In this document: positions 36,456 to 44,548 of the stretch, piece by piece
How the letters are laid out: each line of letters opens with the position of its first letter
How positions within the stretch are numbered: position 1 is the stretch's first letter
From: Caballeronia pedi
GTDB taxonomy: Bacteria > Pseudomonadota > Gammaproteobacteria > Burkholderiales > Burkholderiaceae
Length of the DNA: 64,000 nucleotides
NCBI RefSeq assembly: GCF_001544915.2
Contig: NZ_FCOE02000012.1
Location: 124,001-188,000, forward strand
Reading direction: 5' to 3'
The notes under the pieces: generated by a model
Told to the model about the DNA's origin: nothing
The model's database searches: none
Seen by the model: only the letters and a program-made list of their open reading frames with translations
Made by a program: the position numbers and the translations under genes

Positions 36456-36652
36456 ACCTCGCGAGCGCCTCACTACGCGCGCACGATTCTCCTGAGGCTC
36501 TCGAAATGTCTGGCGTTTGCCGACATCGAACGATCGGACTGTTGTTCGCATCCATCGCGTGAGGCGAACAGACGCGCGGATTCGGCTTCGAAATACGCCG
36601 TATCCGCTCATAAATTCGATGCAAAGCGGCAATCGGCGGCTTGCAAGATCAT

Positions 36653-36668
36653 TGGCACGCCTCATGCA
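36653..36668 (+). promoter_or_regulatory. Candidate sigma-54 promoter for the double-glycine peptide gene
   Basis: TGGCACG matches the -24 element exactly and ATGCA differs by one base from the -12 element TTGCA; spacing of GG to GC is correct. The start of transcription would be near 36679, about 43 nt before the ATG at 36722. An imperfect inverted repeat with TGTC/GACA ends lies about 130 bp upstream (36507-36525) and could be an activator site. Confidence 0.45.
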
Positions 36669-36721
36669 GAAGAATGGGTGGCGAATTTCACGCCATTCAC
36701 TTTTTTGCTTGGAGACCAGCC

Positions 36722-36961
36722 ATGACTACGCTGACCATCAACGATCTGCCGCGCACCGACACCCTGCATCGCGACGCGATGTCCTCCATTCGCGGCGGCA
36801 TCGCCACGATCACTCTGCCGCCGAACGGCAACCCCGGTCCATTGCCGCCCTCTATTCCGGCGTCGCTGCCCGGTCTCGCCGCGATCCTGAAGGATCTGCA
36901 CATTCCGGTATCGTGGCCTGGGCAGCCGGTTCCTCAGGCGCAGGATCCGCGTCTGCTCTGA
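36722..36961 (+). CDS. Small proline-rich peptide with a double-glycine-type leader
   Basis: A 79-residue peptide. The first 28 residues end in the leader-like sequence HRDAMSSIRGG (residues 17-27), with the pattern of hydrophobic residues and a terminal Gly-Gly seen in peptides cut and exported by C39-peptidase ABC transporters. The core of about 52 residues is rich in Pro, Leu and Ile and has no Cys. GGAG lies about 9 nt before the ATG. No exporter or modifying enzyme is encoded nearby. I do not recognise a characterised homologue; bacteriocin-like or signalling peptide are the best guesses. Confidence 0.6.
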   Translation: MTTLTINDLPRTDTLHRDAMSSIRGGIATITLPPNGNPGPLPPSIPASLPGLAAILKDLHIPVSWPGQPVPQAQDPRLL

Positions 36962-37106
36962 ACGCGAAATGACATCGTCACGACGATGCGGTGACCGCAC
37001 CGCCGCCCTGTACGGCGGATGCGGCGCGTTCTGCGCGATGAAGTTCTGACGACCGTACCGCGATGTTATTAAGGGTCGCACTCTTTTGGTTTCACGGGAA
37101 ACGTGC

Positions 37107-37154
37107 TTGACATGCAAAAAAGCGCCGCGTAAGTTGCGTTAACGAATTCGTTAA
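37107..37154 (+). promoter_or_regulatory. Promoter and operator of the toxin-antitoxin operon
   Basis: TTGACA (37107-37112) with TAAGTT 17 bp later (37130-37135) is a plausible sigma-70 promoter with a weak -10. It is followed by a perfect 16-bp palindrome, TTAACGAA/TTCGTTAA (37139-37154), overlapping the start of transcription and the beginning of the antitoxin reading frame. Autoregulation by the antitoxin is the expected role. Confidence 0.6.
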
Positions 37155-37168
37155 TGGATGTACGAAAA

Positions 37169-37483
37169 ATGGCGATTCGCGCACAGGATGTGGTGCCCAT
37201 CAGTGAGGCCCGGGCGCGTCTGACCGAATTGGCCGATGACGTCGTCGCCGGCGCCGAGAAGGTCTTGACAAAAAACGGTTCCGCTTTCGTTGCAATCGTC
37301 GACGCGAGGAAGCTCGATTATTATCATGAGCTCGAGCGCCACGAGCGGGGCCGTCTGTTGATGCTCTCGGACGCGGAACGCGGCATGCACGACGTACTCG
37401 CCGGCCGGACTTCCTCTGCCGAAGATTTCAGGCGCGCATTGCAGGAACGTGCCGAGAGGCGCCGCATCAAGGGCGAGACATGA
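37169..37483 (+). CDS. Phd/YefM-type antitoxin
   Basis: A protein of about 104 residues; VVPISEARARLTELADDV followed by LTKNGSAFVAIVDARKLDYY is the Phd/YefM N-terminal DNA-binding pattern, with a charged C-terminal tail that would wrap the toxin. The start could also be the ATG at 37154, five residues earlier, but that overlaps the palindrome at 37139-37154. Its stop overlaps the toxin start by 4 nt. Confidence 0.82.
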   Translation: MAIRAQDVVPISEARARLTELADDVVAGAEKVLTKNGSAFVAIVDARKLDYYHELERHERGRLLMLSDAERGMHDVLAGRTSSAEDFRRALQERAERRRIKGET

Positions 37484-37851
37484 TCATCGTCGACGTCGCT
37501 GACTCGTTTGGCGAGTCACTCGACGCCATCGAAGGGTTCATGTCCGTTCAGGACGAAGCTTCGGCCGCGCGACGTTCCGGGCACCTTGAAGACGAAATAG
37601 TTTCGCTTATTGCGTGCCTGGAGCAGAATCGCAAGATTGGTCGTCGAGCGGAATTCTATTCAGTGACTTCAGCCGCATCGCAGGCGTGGCTGCGGCAAGT
37701 TGAGCAGCTGGCTGCACAGGCTCGGTGGTTTGAGTTTCGGGAGTCTGTTCTCTCCGCCTATCTCATCCTGTACGCGTGTTCCGACACGCGCGTGATCCTG
37801 CTTTCGATCCATCTCGAACGAGAGGCCAGGTACGGCCCCGATGCTGTCTGA
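37480..37851 (+). CDS. RelE/ParE-like toxin
   Basis: A 123-residue protein translationally coupled to the antitoxin (ATGA overlap). The C-terminal FEFRESVLSAYLILYAC and RVILLSIHLEREARY resemble the core strands of RelE/ParE toxins. Its length is a little above the usual 90-100 residues owing to an N-terminal helical extension. The target (mRNA at the ribosome or DNA gyrase) cannot be decided from the sequence. Confidence 0.75.
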   Translation: MIIVDVADSFGESLDAIEGFMSVQDEASAARRSGHLEDEIVSLIACLEQNRKIGRRAEFYSVTSAASQAWLRQVEQLAAQARWFEFRESVLSAYLILYACSDTRVILLSIHLEREARYGPDAV

Positions 37852-37925
37852 TGCTTGCCGGGGCTGGCAGATCGGGCACGATCGGATGCGCTTGAACTCA
37901 TCAAAATCTCAAAGGCAAAACTGAT

Positions 37926-38201
37926 ATGGCGCAGAACCAACCCGGAGTACAAGGTGACTTTCTCAATGCGTTGAGAAAGGAACGAAAGCGTGTCGCGATA
38001 TATCTGGTCAACGGAATCAGACTGGTTGGACACATTCAATCATTCGATACATACATGCTGTATCTCAATTCGACGACGGGATCCCAGATGATCTTCAAGC
38101 ACTCGATCTCGACCATCGGCGAAGATACGGGGCCGGCGGTTCGGTCGAACAGCCGGGCGGGCGGCTCGCGCGAGTTCGCAAATCGTTCTCACGCGAAATA
38201 G
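37926..38201 (+). CDS. hfq: Hfq paralogue (RNA chaperone)
   Basis: A 91-residue Sm-like protein. The N-terminus GDFLNALRKERKRVAIYLVNG is close to canonical Hfq (broken here across residues 10-30), with a proximal-site glutamine at 9 and the arginine rim RKER at 17-20. FKHSIST (57-63) replaces the usual YKHAIST, and GIRLVGHIQSFDTYMLYL carries a one-residue insertion before the last strand. These differences suggest an accessory Hfq rather than the housekeeping copy. It is encoded 74 nt after the toxin. Confidence 0.85.
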   Translation: MAQNQPGVQGDFLNALRKERKRVAIYLVNGIRLVGHIQSFDTYMLYLNSTTGSQMIFKHSISTIGEDTGPAVRSNSRAGGSREFANRSHAK

Positions 38202-38283
38202 GCGGCTCACGACGTTTCCAGGGGCGCAGCGGTGGCGGCACGCTCAAGCCGCGTTCGCTTTCTGCCAAGGACCCAAAGAGACC

Positions 38284-38931
38284 ATGAACAAAGCAAAGCC
38301 GAAACTGACCCGTCAGGACGCTGAGCGCCTTTTCGAGGGCCTGCCTGCGGGAGCAACCACGAGGGCGTCGAGCCGTCCCGAGAATCCTTTCGGGCCGGAA
38401 GCGTCCGACGTCGTCAAGCGCGTCGAAGGCGAAGCCGCGCTCTGGAAAGACAACCTGATCACGCTCCCGGTGGCGATCGAGTTGCCTGAAGGCTATGACT
38501 CGGTGTCTCGCATGCGCGAAGCGATGACGCGGGCTTTGCGCGTGAAGTGGGTGAGGGAGGGCAAGGACGAGGTTGTCGCCGAATTTCCGGAAGGCTGGAC
38601 GGCGATTCGCCCTGGAAGTGGCCCCTGCGAGTTACGAGACGCATCCGGCGTGGTCCGGGCGTTATTCGGTTGGGCCAGGAATGCCGAGCTCAGGATCCTG
38701 CCGCGTTATCTGATCGAGTCACAGAATAATGGTTCGAACGGGTTGGGAAGCGTGCTTGTTCGCGATCGCGGGAACGGTCGAATCCTCGAGCGGTCTTCCG
38801 TCTGGTCGGCGCGCACGGGTACCAACCATCCAGACTGGACCAAGCTCGTAGCCTGGCTTGATTCACGTTATCCAGATCATCGTGACCCGCTGCGCTACTG
38901 GGACGATTGCGAAAAAAATATCCGAACCTGA
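38284..38931 (+). CDS. Hypothetical protein
   Basis: A 215-residue soluble protein with no signal peptide or membrane segment. Pro-rich N-terminal linker (about 1-40), then a mixed region; WARNAELRILPRYLIESQNN and the C-terminal DPLRYWDDCEK are its most distinctive parts. I recognise no family. It follows the Hfq paralogue by 82 nt and lies in the accessory patch between 36 and 39 kb. No strong ribosome binding site is visible. Confidence 0.6.
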   Translation: MNKAKPKLTRQDAERLFEGLPAGATTRASSRPENPFGPEASDVVKRVEGEAALWKDNLITLPVAIELPEGYDSVSRMREAMTRALRVKWVREGKDEVVAEFPEGWTAIRPGSGPCELRDASGVVRALFGWARNAELRILPRYLIESQNNGSNGLGSVLVRDRGNGRILERSSVWSARTGTNHPDWTKLVAWLDSRYPDHRDPLRYWDDCEKNIRT

Positions 38932-39044
38932 TCGAGTTGAACGCGTCAGCGCCAATCAGACATGCGCTCCTCAATTTTCTGATTTCTCTGCCGTAAACGA
39001 GTCATGTCAGATCGTCTTCGGCTGGGAGAAAGCTCAACGAGCGC

Positions 39045-40262
39045 ATGCGTGTCGACCTCATCACCCTTTACCTGCTGGCAATCGGAACGCTCCTCGCCAG
39101 CAGCGCCCTGACGCTCTGGGAGCGTCGGTCATATCCACGGCGCAGGCGCGAACTCGGCGTGTTCGCGGCCGGTTACGCTACGCTCGCGCTCGGCTGCGCC
39201 ACCGCCGCGATTCGGCATGACGTTCCCGGCCTTCCCGGCGTCGTGGGCGCCGCGCTGGCGAATCTCATCATCGTCGCCGGCTATCTGCTGAACCTGCACG
39301 GCGTCGCGCTCCTGAACGGACGCCGTTACGGCCGGATTTCCCTCAGCATCGTGTCGATGCTCGCGCTCGCCTGGGTCATCGCGGGCAAGCGTGGCGAAGC
39401 GGTCATGTGGGCGTACCTCAGCGCGATCCCCATCGCCGTGGTGTGCGGTCTGACCGCGCGCGAACTCCTCGGCACGCGCGATTCCAAGTGGAAGCAGTCG
39501 CGCAACATTGCCGTGGCTGTCACGGGCGGTCACGCGCTCTTCTACGCGTTCAGGGTCACCATTCTGCCGTGGCTGGCGGCATCGTTCGGACCGCACTTGC
39601 TGGCGATCATCGGCCAGGTGACGATGTACGAAGGGGTGCTCTATTCGGTCATTCTGCCGATGACGCTCCTGCGCCTCGCGCGCGATGAAGCCCACGCCGA
39701 TCTGCGACGCGAATCGCAAACCGATTACCTCACTGGTTTGGGCAACCGCCGATGGTTCTTCGAAGAAGGCACATGCGCCATCCGAGAGAGCAACGCCTTT
39801 GCACCGGTTTCCTGTCTCGCGCTCGACCTCGACCACTTCAAGGCGATCAATGACCGCTTCGGCCACGAAGCCGGCGATGAAGTGCTGAAGTTGTTCGCCA
39901 GGACTCTGCGCAGCGTGCTCGGACGCGATGCGATCCTGGCGCGCATCGGTGGTGAAGAATTCGCCGCGCTGTTGCCGGGGCACGAAAGCGCCCGCGCGAA
40001 GGACCTGGCCGAAGCCGTTGTTCGTCGATTCTCGCAGACGGTCACGCGCACGGCTGCCGGCGTGGAGATCGCGGCGACGGTGAGCATAGGGATGGCGCGC
40101 CTCGGGACCGAGGAAGACACGCTGGCAAAAGTTCTCGCAGTCGCGGACCGCGCGCTCTATAGCGCAAAGTCGCGCGGTGGCAACCGACTCGAGATCGCGC
40201 GCGCCGCAACGGCCCGCGCGAATCACGGCGATGCTCCGGAGCGCCGCCTGACCGCCCTCTGA
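39045..40262 (+). CDS. Membrane-bound diguanylate cyclase (GGDEF domain)
   Basis: A 405-residue protein with six or more hydrophobic segments in the first 215 residues (sensor of unknown ligand) and a C-terminal GGDEF domain (about 230-395). The active-site loop is GGEEF at residues 302-306, expected to make c-di-GMP. The residue at the usual RxxD inhibitory-site aspartate is Ala, so product inhibition through that site is unlikely. A spaced GGGAGAA precedes the ATG. Confidence 0.9.
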   Translation: MRVDLITLYLLAIGTLLASSALTLWERRSYPRRRRELGVFAAGYATLALGCATAAIRHDVPGLPGVVGAALANLIIVAGYLLNLHGVALLNGRRYGRISLSIVSMLALAWVIAGKRGEAVMWAYLSAIPIAVVCGLTARELLGTRDSKWKQSRNIAVAVTGGHALFYAFRVTILPWLAASFGPHLLAIIGQVTMYEGVLYSVILPMTLLRLARDEAHADLRRESQTDYLTGLGNRRWFFEEGTCAIRESNAFAPVSCLALDLDHFKAINDRFGHEAGDEVLKLFARTLRSVLGRDAILARIGGEEFAALLPGHESARAKDLAEAVVRRFSQTVTRTAAGVEIAATVSIGMARLGTEEDTLAKVLAVADRALYSAKSRGGNRLEIARAATARANHGDAPERRLTAL

Positions 40263-40306
40263 GCTTGCTTCCCGCCGTCCGTCGGGGCGATCGCTCGAAG
40301 CGTACC

Positions 40307-40327
40307 GGAAGCTCTTGGGGAGCTTCC
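40307..40327. terminator. Hairpin between convergent genes
   Basis: GGAAGCTC/GAGCTTCC form a perfect 8-bp stem with a 5-nt loop. It lies between the 3' end of the diguanylate cyclase gene and the 3' end of the collar-protein gene, so it may terminate both. There is no T-run, so a Rho-independent mode is uncertain. Confidence 0.4.
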
Positions 40328-40354
40328 CCGGTCATAGGCCGGCCACTCGTAGGT

Positions 40355-40627
40355 TTAGTCCCTGCTCGGGAAAATGCCGTTGATGCAGATTGCAAAGTTC
40401 ATCGGCGGGTAGGGCTTTTCGTTTGCCCCGCCTCCGGCCACTGGCATCGGCGTTAAATTCGGCAACTGGAACGTGCTTGTCCCGTCGCCACCGTAGAAAT
40501 TGCCAATCAATGCAAACAGCGCCTGGAAATGCGCGATCTGCAGAGGCTGGCCTTGACACAGCATCCAGCCCTTGGGCGCCCAGCCGAAGCTGAACATGCG
40601 AATTTCACCGATATACGCGTCATCCAT
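40355..40627 (-). CDS. Short phage tail-collar-like protein
   Basis: A 90-residue protein that matches only the ends of tail-collar (microcystin-dependent) proteins: it begins MDDAYIGEIRMFSFGWAPKGW and has GNFYGGDGTSTFQLP, then jumps almost directly to a C-terminal NFAICINGIFPSRD. Normal family members are about twice as long, so the middle of the domain is missing. GGAG lies about 8 nt before ATG 40627. It stands alone, with no other phage genes. Confidence 0.8.
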   Translation of the reverse strand: MDDAYIGEIRMFSFGWAPKGWMLCQGQPLQIAHFQALFALIGNFYGGDGTSTFQLPNLTPMPVAGGGANEKPYPPMNFAICINGIFPSRD

Positions 40628-40948
40628 TGACTTCTCCTCGGTTGTCATCGATCAAAGGAACGACACCTGCTCCAGACCGCTCCTGGCCCCACACGGCACA
40701 TTACCGCTCGATTTGCCACGCAAGTTCCGGCTGCGACGCGCCCGGTAGTCTTACCCCTGTGTTTCGCTTCGCCCGTTACCTCGATATCGTAGAAGACATT
40801 GCTGACGATGGTGCCACCATTTTAGGCCGCACGCTCCCGCGATCTGGCGAAGACAGTGATCACTCGAGCGTCCGGAAACCTTGCGCATGTGACATTGGAA
40901 CGGCCTCGCGTCCGGTCGAAAATGGGGCTTTCGAGGAGTGTGACGACC
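40628..40948. other. Intergenic region without a recognisable gene
   Basis: These 321 bp separate the divergent collar-protein and tautomerase genes. They must hold both promoters, but I see no strong -35/-10 pair, palindrome or coding sequence. Short reading frames here have no family resemblance. Confidence 0.5.
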
Positions 40949-41359
40949 ATGCCCTACCTGCAACTGGATGTATGCGACCACTATTCAGTGGAAGACAAGC
41001 GACGTCTGGCACTCAAGATGAGCGAGACCTATGCGCGGATGATGTCGGTGGACATCAGGCGTATCAGCGTCGCGATTCGAGAGCTGGGTGAAGGAGGTGT
41101 CTGGCGGATTCCCGAAGCCGGTGAAGCGCCCGTGCCGGTCGCGGTCATGATGCTGGACATCAGAAAGGGCAGGGCGCCCGCGATGCGTATGAAGGTGGCC
41201 AAGGCGCTTTGCGCGCATTGCATCGAAATTCTCGGCCTTCGTGAAGACCGGCTCAACGTCGAATTCACCCAGCATTCCGGGGATGAAATGTATCACCCGG
41301 CGCTCGGGGGCTATAGCCCGGAATGGACGCCTGGCGAGCACCCAGGCGAGACATCCTAA
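40949..41359 (+). CDS. Tautomerase superfamily protein
   Basis: A 136-residue protein whose second residue is Pro (MPYLQLDV), so removal of Met would expose the catalytic N-terminal proline of the 4-oxalocrotonate tautomerase/cis-CaaD superfamily. Length suits the larger members (130-150 residues). ATG 40949 is chosen for this reason and has AGGAG about 11 nt upstream. Its stop overlaps the tail of the convergent glxA-like gene by 4 nt. Confidence 0.83.
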   Translation: MPYLQLDVCDHYSVEDKRRLALKMSETYARMMSVDIRRISVAIRELGEGGVWRIPEAGEAPVPVAVMMLDIRKGRAPAMRMKVAKALCAHCIEILGLREDRLNVEFTQHSGDEMYHPALGGYSPEWTPGEHPGETS

Positions 41360-42303
41360 AGCGCAAGCGGCGTGATACCTGACGCCCGCTGTATGGTTTG
41401 CGGTGGCTGACCGAATGCACGCAGGAAGGCTTGACGCATGCGTTCCCGGTCACCAAAACCGGTCTCTCTCGCCACGATCTCGATAGGATGACGAGTCGTT
41501 TCCATCATCAGTCGAGCGGCTTCAACGCGAAGCCGCTCGACCGCCTTGGCGGGCGATTGCCCCGTTTCCTCACGAAATACACGGCTGAACTGACGCGGGC
41601 TTAGCCGTGCTGCTTCGGCCAACCGTTCGACCGACAAATCGCTCGCCAGGTTTTCACTCGCGTAGGTCAGCGCCATCTGCACGCGGTCCGAGCGCGCCCC
41701 CATCTCCAGCAGCGCAGAGAACTGCGACTGGCCGCCCCCGCGTCGCTGATAAAGCACGAGTTTGCGCGCGACCATGCGCGAGGTTTCCAGCCCGAAATCG
41801 TTTTCGACGATCGCGAGGGCGAGATCCACGCCCGCGCTCATACCGGCCGACGTCCACATCTGCCCGTCGACGACGTAGATGCGGTCTTCTTCGAGCCGGA
41901 TGTTCGGATACTGCGTCTGGAACGCACGTGCGTGAAACCAGTGCGTCGTTGCCCGCTTGCCTTCCAGCAGACCCGCAGCTGCCAGAACGAACGCTCCGGT
42001 GCAGATCGAGGCAATACGTCGTGAATGGCGCGGCGTTTGTCGAAGGTATTCCACCAACGCGGCCGAAGGAAGGCGGCATTCGTTGTCGCCCGCGACGATG
42101 ATCGTGTCGTAGCCGTCTTTGGCAAGCGGTTCGCTGTGAACCGAAAACCCTTGGGACGAAGCGATCGGTCCGCCATGCTCGGACACGATGCTGAACTGGT
42201 ACGAAGTTTCGTCGCGCAGAAGGTTGGCGTATTCGAAGACGCTCGCCACGGCCAGCGCGAGCGACTGGAAATTTGAATATACGAGAAGTCCGACGGTATG
42301 CAT
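41356..42303 (-). CDS. GlxA family AraC-type regulator (DJ-1/PfpI plus HTH)
   Basis: A 315-residue regulator with an N-terminal DJ-1/PfpI domain (about 1-185; nucleophile-elbow cysteine in ASICTGAFVLAAAG) and a C-terminal AraC helix-turn-helix pair (about 215-315). The start ATG at 42303 gives MHTVGLLVY; a longer start at 42375 is rejected. It is divergent from an SDR gene, which it may control. Confidence 0.88.
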   Translation of the reverse strand: MHTVGLLVYSNFQSLALAVASVFEYANLLRDETSYQFSIVSEHGGPIASSQGFSVHSEPLAKDGYDTIIVAGDNECRLPSAALVEYLRQTPRHSRRIASICTGAFVLAAAGLLEGKRATTHWFHARAFQTQYPNIRLEEDRIYVVDGQMWTSAGMSAGVDLALAIVENDFGLETSRMVARKLVLYQRRGGGQSQFSALLEMGARSDRVQMALTYASENLASDLSVERLAEAARLSPRQFSRVFREETGQSPAKAVERLRVEAARLMMETTRHPIEIVARETGFGDRERMRQAFLRAFGQPPQTIQRASGITPLAL

Positions 42304-42481
42304 GATTTCACGCGTGTGATGGCCTGATTCATTGAAGGTAGCATGAAACGGACAACCGCGCGGTCCATCCGCCATGGCTTAAATCATTGCATATATGGCA
42401 TTGAGGTCTCAGGCAGCCAAGATCAGAATTCGCTCCATGAACCGACATCCCCGTTGGTTCAACCCACTCAAAGGAACGATC

Positions 42482-43276
42482 ATGACTGCTTCTACGAAAG
42501 GTTTCGCGCTGGTCACGGGTGCGTCGGCGGGCATCGGCGCCATCTACGCAGACCGCCTCGCCAGGCGCGGTTTCGACCTCATTCTGGTGGCGCGTAACCA
42601 GACTCGACTGAACGCGCTCGCCGAGCGTCTCACGAAAGAAACGGGCCGCTCCGTCGAGACCGTTGCCGCGGATCTCAACGACAAGGCCGCGCTCGCGAAA
42701 ATCGAAAGCATGCTGCGCGAAGACCCGCGCATCACGATGCTGGTGAACAATGCGGGCGTCGGCTCGGTGGCATCGGTGCTGGACGGCAATGTCGATTCCA
42801 TGGAATCGATGATCGACCTGAATATCACGGCGTTGACGCGCCTCACCTACGCGGTCGCGCCCGCGTTCGCCGCCAAAGGCTCGGGCACCATCATCAACCT
42901 CAGTTCGGTAGTCGGCATTGCAGTCGAATTGCTGAATGGTGTCTACAGCGCCTCGAAGTCGTACGTGCTGAGCTTCGGCCATGCGCTGCAGCGCGACCTC
43001 GCGGGCAAGGGTGTGCGTGTGCAGACCGTTCTGCCCGCAGCGACGGCAACCGAGTTCTGGGACGTCGCGGGCTACGCGAAGCAAAAGGAAGCCGCGAGCA
43101 CGATGACGGCAGACGATCTCGTGGATGCCGCGCTCGTCGGTCTGGATCAGGGCGAACTCGTGACCATTCCGACGCTGCACGACGGCGACGACTGGACAAA
43201 GTGGGAAGCGGATCGTCGCGCGCTGGCTCCCAGGTTCGCCAATGCAAAGGCCGCTCCACGCTACGCGCAACGGTGA
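42482..43276 (+). CDS. Short-chain dehydrogenase/reductase
   Basis: A 264-residue SDR with the cofactor motif TGASAGIG at 13-20, NNAGVGS, and the catalytic YSASKSY (Tyr/Lys pair). The substrate is not deducible. ATG 42482 has AAGGAAC about 8 nt upstream; an ATG at 42395 upstream would add unrelated residues. Divergent from the glxA-like gene. Confidence 0.88.
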   Translation: MTASTKGFALVTGASAGIGAIYADRLARRGFDLILVARNQTRLNALAERLTKETGRSVETVAADLNDKAALAKIESMLREDPRITMLVNNAGVGSVASVLDGNVDSMESMIDLNITALTRLTYAVAPAFAAKGSGTIINLSSVVGIAVELLNGVYSASKSYVLSFGHALQRDLAGKGVRVQTVLPAATATEFWDVAGYAKQKEAASTMTADDLVDAALVGLDQGELVTIPTLHDGDDWTKWEADRRALAPRFANAKAAPRYAQR

Positions 43277-43309
43277 GGGACCGGCACGCACGCCTTTTCG
43301 CATAGCTTA

Positions 43310-44362
43310 TTAATTTCCGCTTAACGGCCCCGTCGTATCGCGACGGACCAGTTGGATGGGCAACACATCGTGGACGGGTGCGCCCATCCCCCCTGCTCGA
43401 ATGCGCTCGACAAGTCGGCGCGCGGCGGTGCGCGCCATTGCTTCGACGGGCTGTCGGATCGAAGTCAATCCGACCAGTGGCGATCCAGCCAGGGGCATGT
43501 CATCGAAGCCGATGATCGAGAGCTGTTGGGGCACCGCGATACTCTGCCTTTTGGCCGCTTCGAGCACGCCAAGCGCGATCGTGTCGTTTCCCGCGACGAT
43601 GCCCGTGACCCGGTTCTGGTCGCTCAACATCGCGATGGCGCTGGAATAGCCCGCCTCGCTGGTGTAATCACAGTAAATCAATGGCACCGATGCCGGCGCT
43701 ACGCCTGCTGCCTCGAGCCACTGCAAGGCTCCTTTGACGCGGTCTCGGCTCGTCGACGTGTTCTGCGAACCCATGACCAGCCCGATCCGGCGATGGCCCA
43801 GTTGATAAAGATGCTCGGCCGCGAGGGCGCCGGCGTGAACGTTGTCGACCTCGACCGTATCGACTCTCACATCGTCGACAGACCGAACGACGAGCACAAG
43901 AGGAATACCGCGTCTTTGCATCTCCGCCACCACGGGTGAGTCGAGCGTCGCGGTGGCGAAGATCATCCCATCGAGATAGCCGTCGATCAGGGGCCGAAAT
44001 GCGAGCAGGTTCTCCGAGTCGTTCATCGGGTCGATCATCAGCGTGATCTGGTAGTCGAACTCCTGTAGAGCGTCATGGAGATGCGTCAGCAACAAGGTCA
44101 TGAACCGGTTATGCAGCGCGCCTACGACCACGCCGATCAACTTGGTCGCTGACTTGCGCGTGGACCGACCCTGTGACGGCATTCGATAACCCAATTCGGC
44201 AGCGACCGCCTGCACGGCGCTACGGGTCTCACTACTGATGGCCGGATGTCCCGCCAGTGAACGGGACACCGTGGACACCGAGATGCCGAGGCGCTCGGCG
44301 ACATCCTCAAGGCGAACCTTCGACGCCTTCGCGCGAACTACAGATCGGGTATTGGTTTGCAT
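43310..44362 (-). CDS. LacI family transcriptional regulator
   Basis: A 350-residue LacI repressor with the N-terminal HTH (about 16-70: VRLEDVAERLGISVSTVSRSL) and a periplasmic-binding-protein-like core (LIGVVVGALHNRF onward). The C-terminal region has the SIIGFDDMPLAG pattern that typically lies near the sugar or carboxylate pocket. It is divergent from the HisD/HpsN-like gene, with a palindrome (44439-44450) as likely operator. Confidence 0.9.
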   Translation of the reverse strand: MQTNTRSVVRAKASKVRLEDVAERLGISVSTVSRSLAGHPAISSETRSAVQAVAAELGYRMPSQGRSTRKSATKLIGVVVGALHNRFMTLLLTHLHDALQEFDYQITLMIDPMNDSENLLAFRPLIDGYLDGMIFATATLDSPVVAEMQRRGIPLVLVVRSVDDVRVDTVEVDNVHAGALAAEHLYQLGHRRIGLVMGSQNTSTSRDRVKGALQWLEAAGVAPASVPLIYCDYTSEAGYSSAIAMLSDQNRVTGIVAGNDTIALGVLEAAKRQSIAVPQQLSIIGFDDMPLAGSPLVGLTSIRQPVEAMARTAARRLVERIRAGGMGAPVHDVLPIQLVRRDTTGPLSGN

Positions 44363-44438
44363 AAATTTGCATTGTCAGGTTGTGCAGACGAGGCATGCCT
44401 CACGCCGTGGATATGGCCGTCTAGGGTAAGTGTGGAGC

Positions 44439-44450
44439 ATTTGCGCAAAT
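44439..44450. promoter_or_regulatory. Candidate LacI operator (ATTTGCGCAAAT)
   Basis: A perfect 12-bp palindrome with a central CG, the hallmark of LacI-family operators, lies about 75 bp upstream of the LacI start and about 100 bp before the HisD-like start. Related TTTGCA half-sites occur on both sides (44360-44480). Confidence 0.65.
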
Positions 44451-44548
44451 TTTGCATAGAAAATTGCGCTACATTTGCACCAACGCAGCAAGCCTTCCAA
44501 CTTCCGGCGCACGCTGCTCCTCGGTCACCCCGCAAAAAGGAAATGCAA

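Noticed and set aside
37838..37880. Possible terminator after the toxin gene (GCCCCG/CGGGGC)
   Set aside because: Loop is long and no T-run follows; the next gene lies only about 50 bp away.
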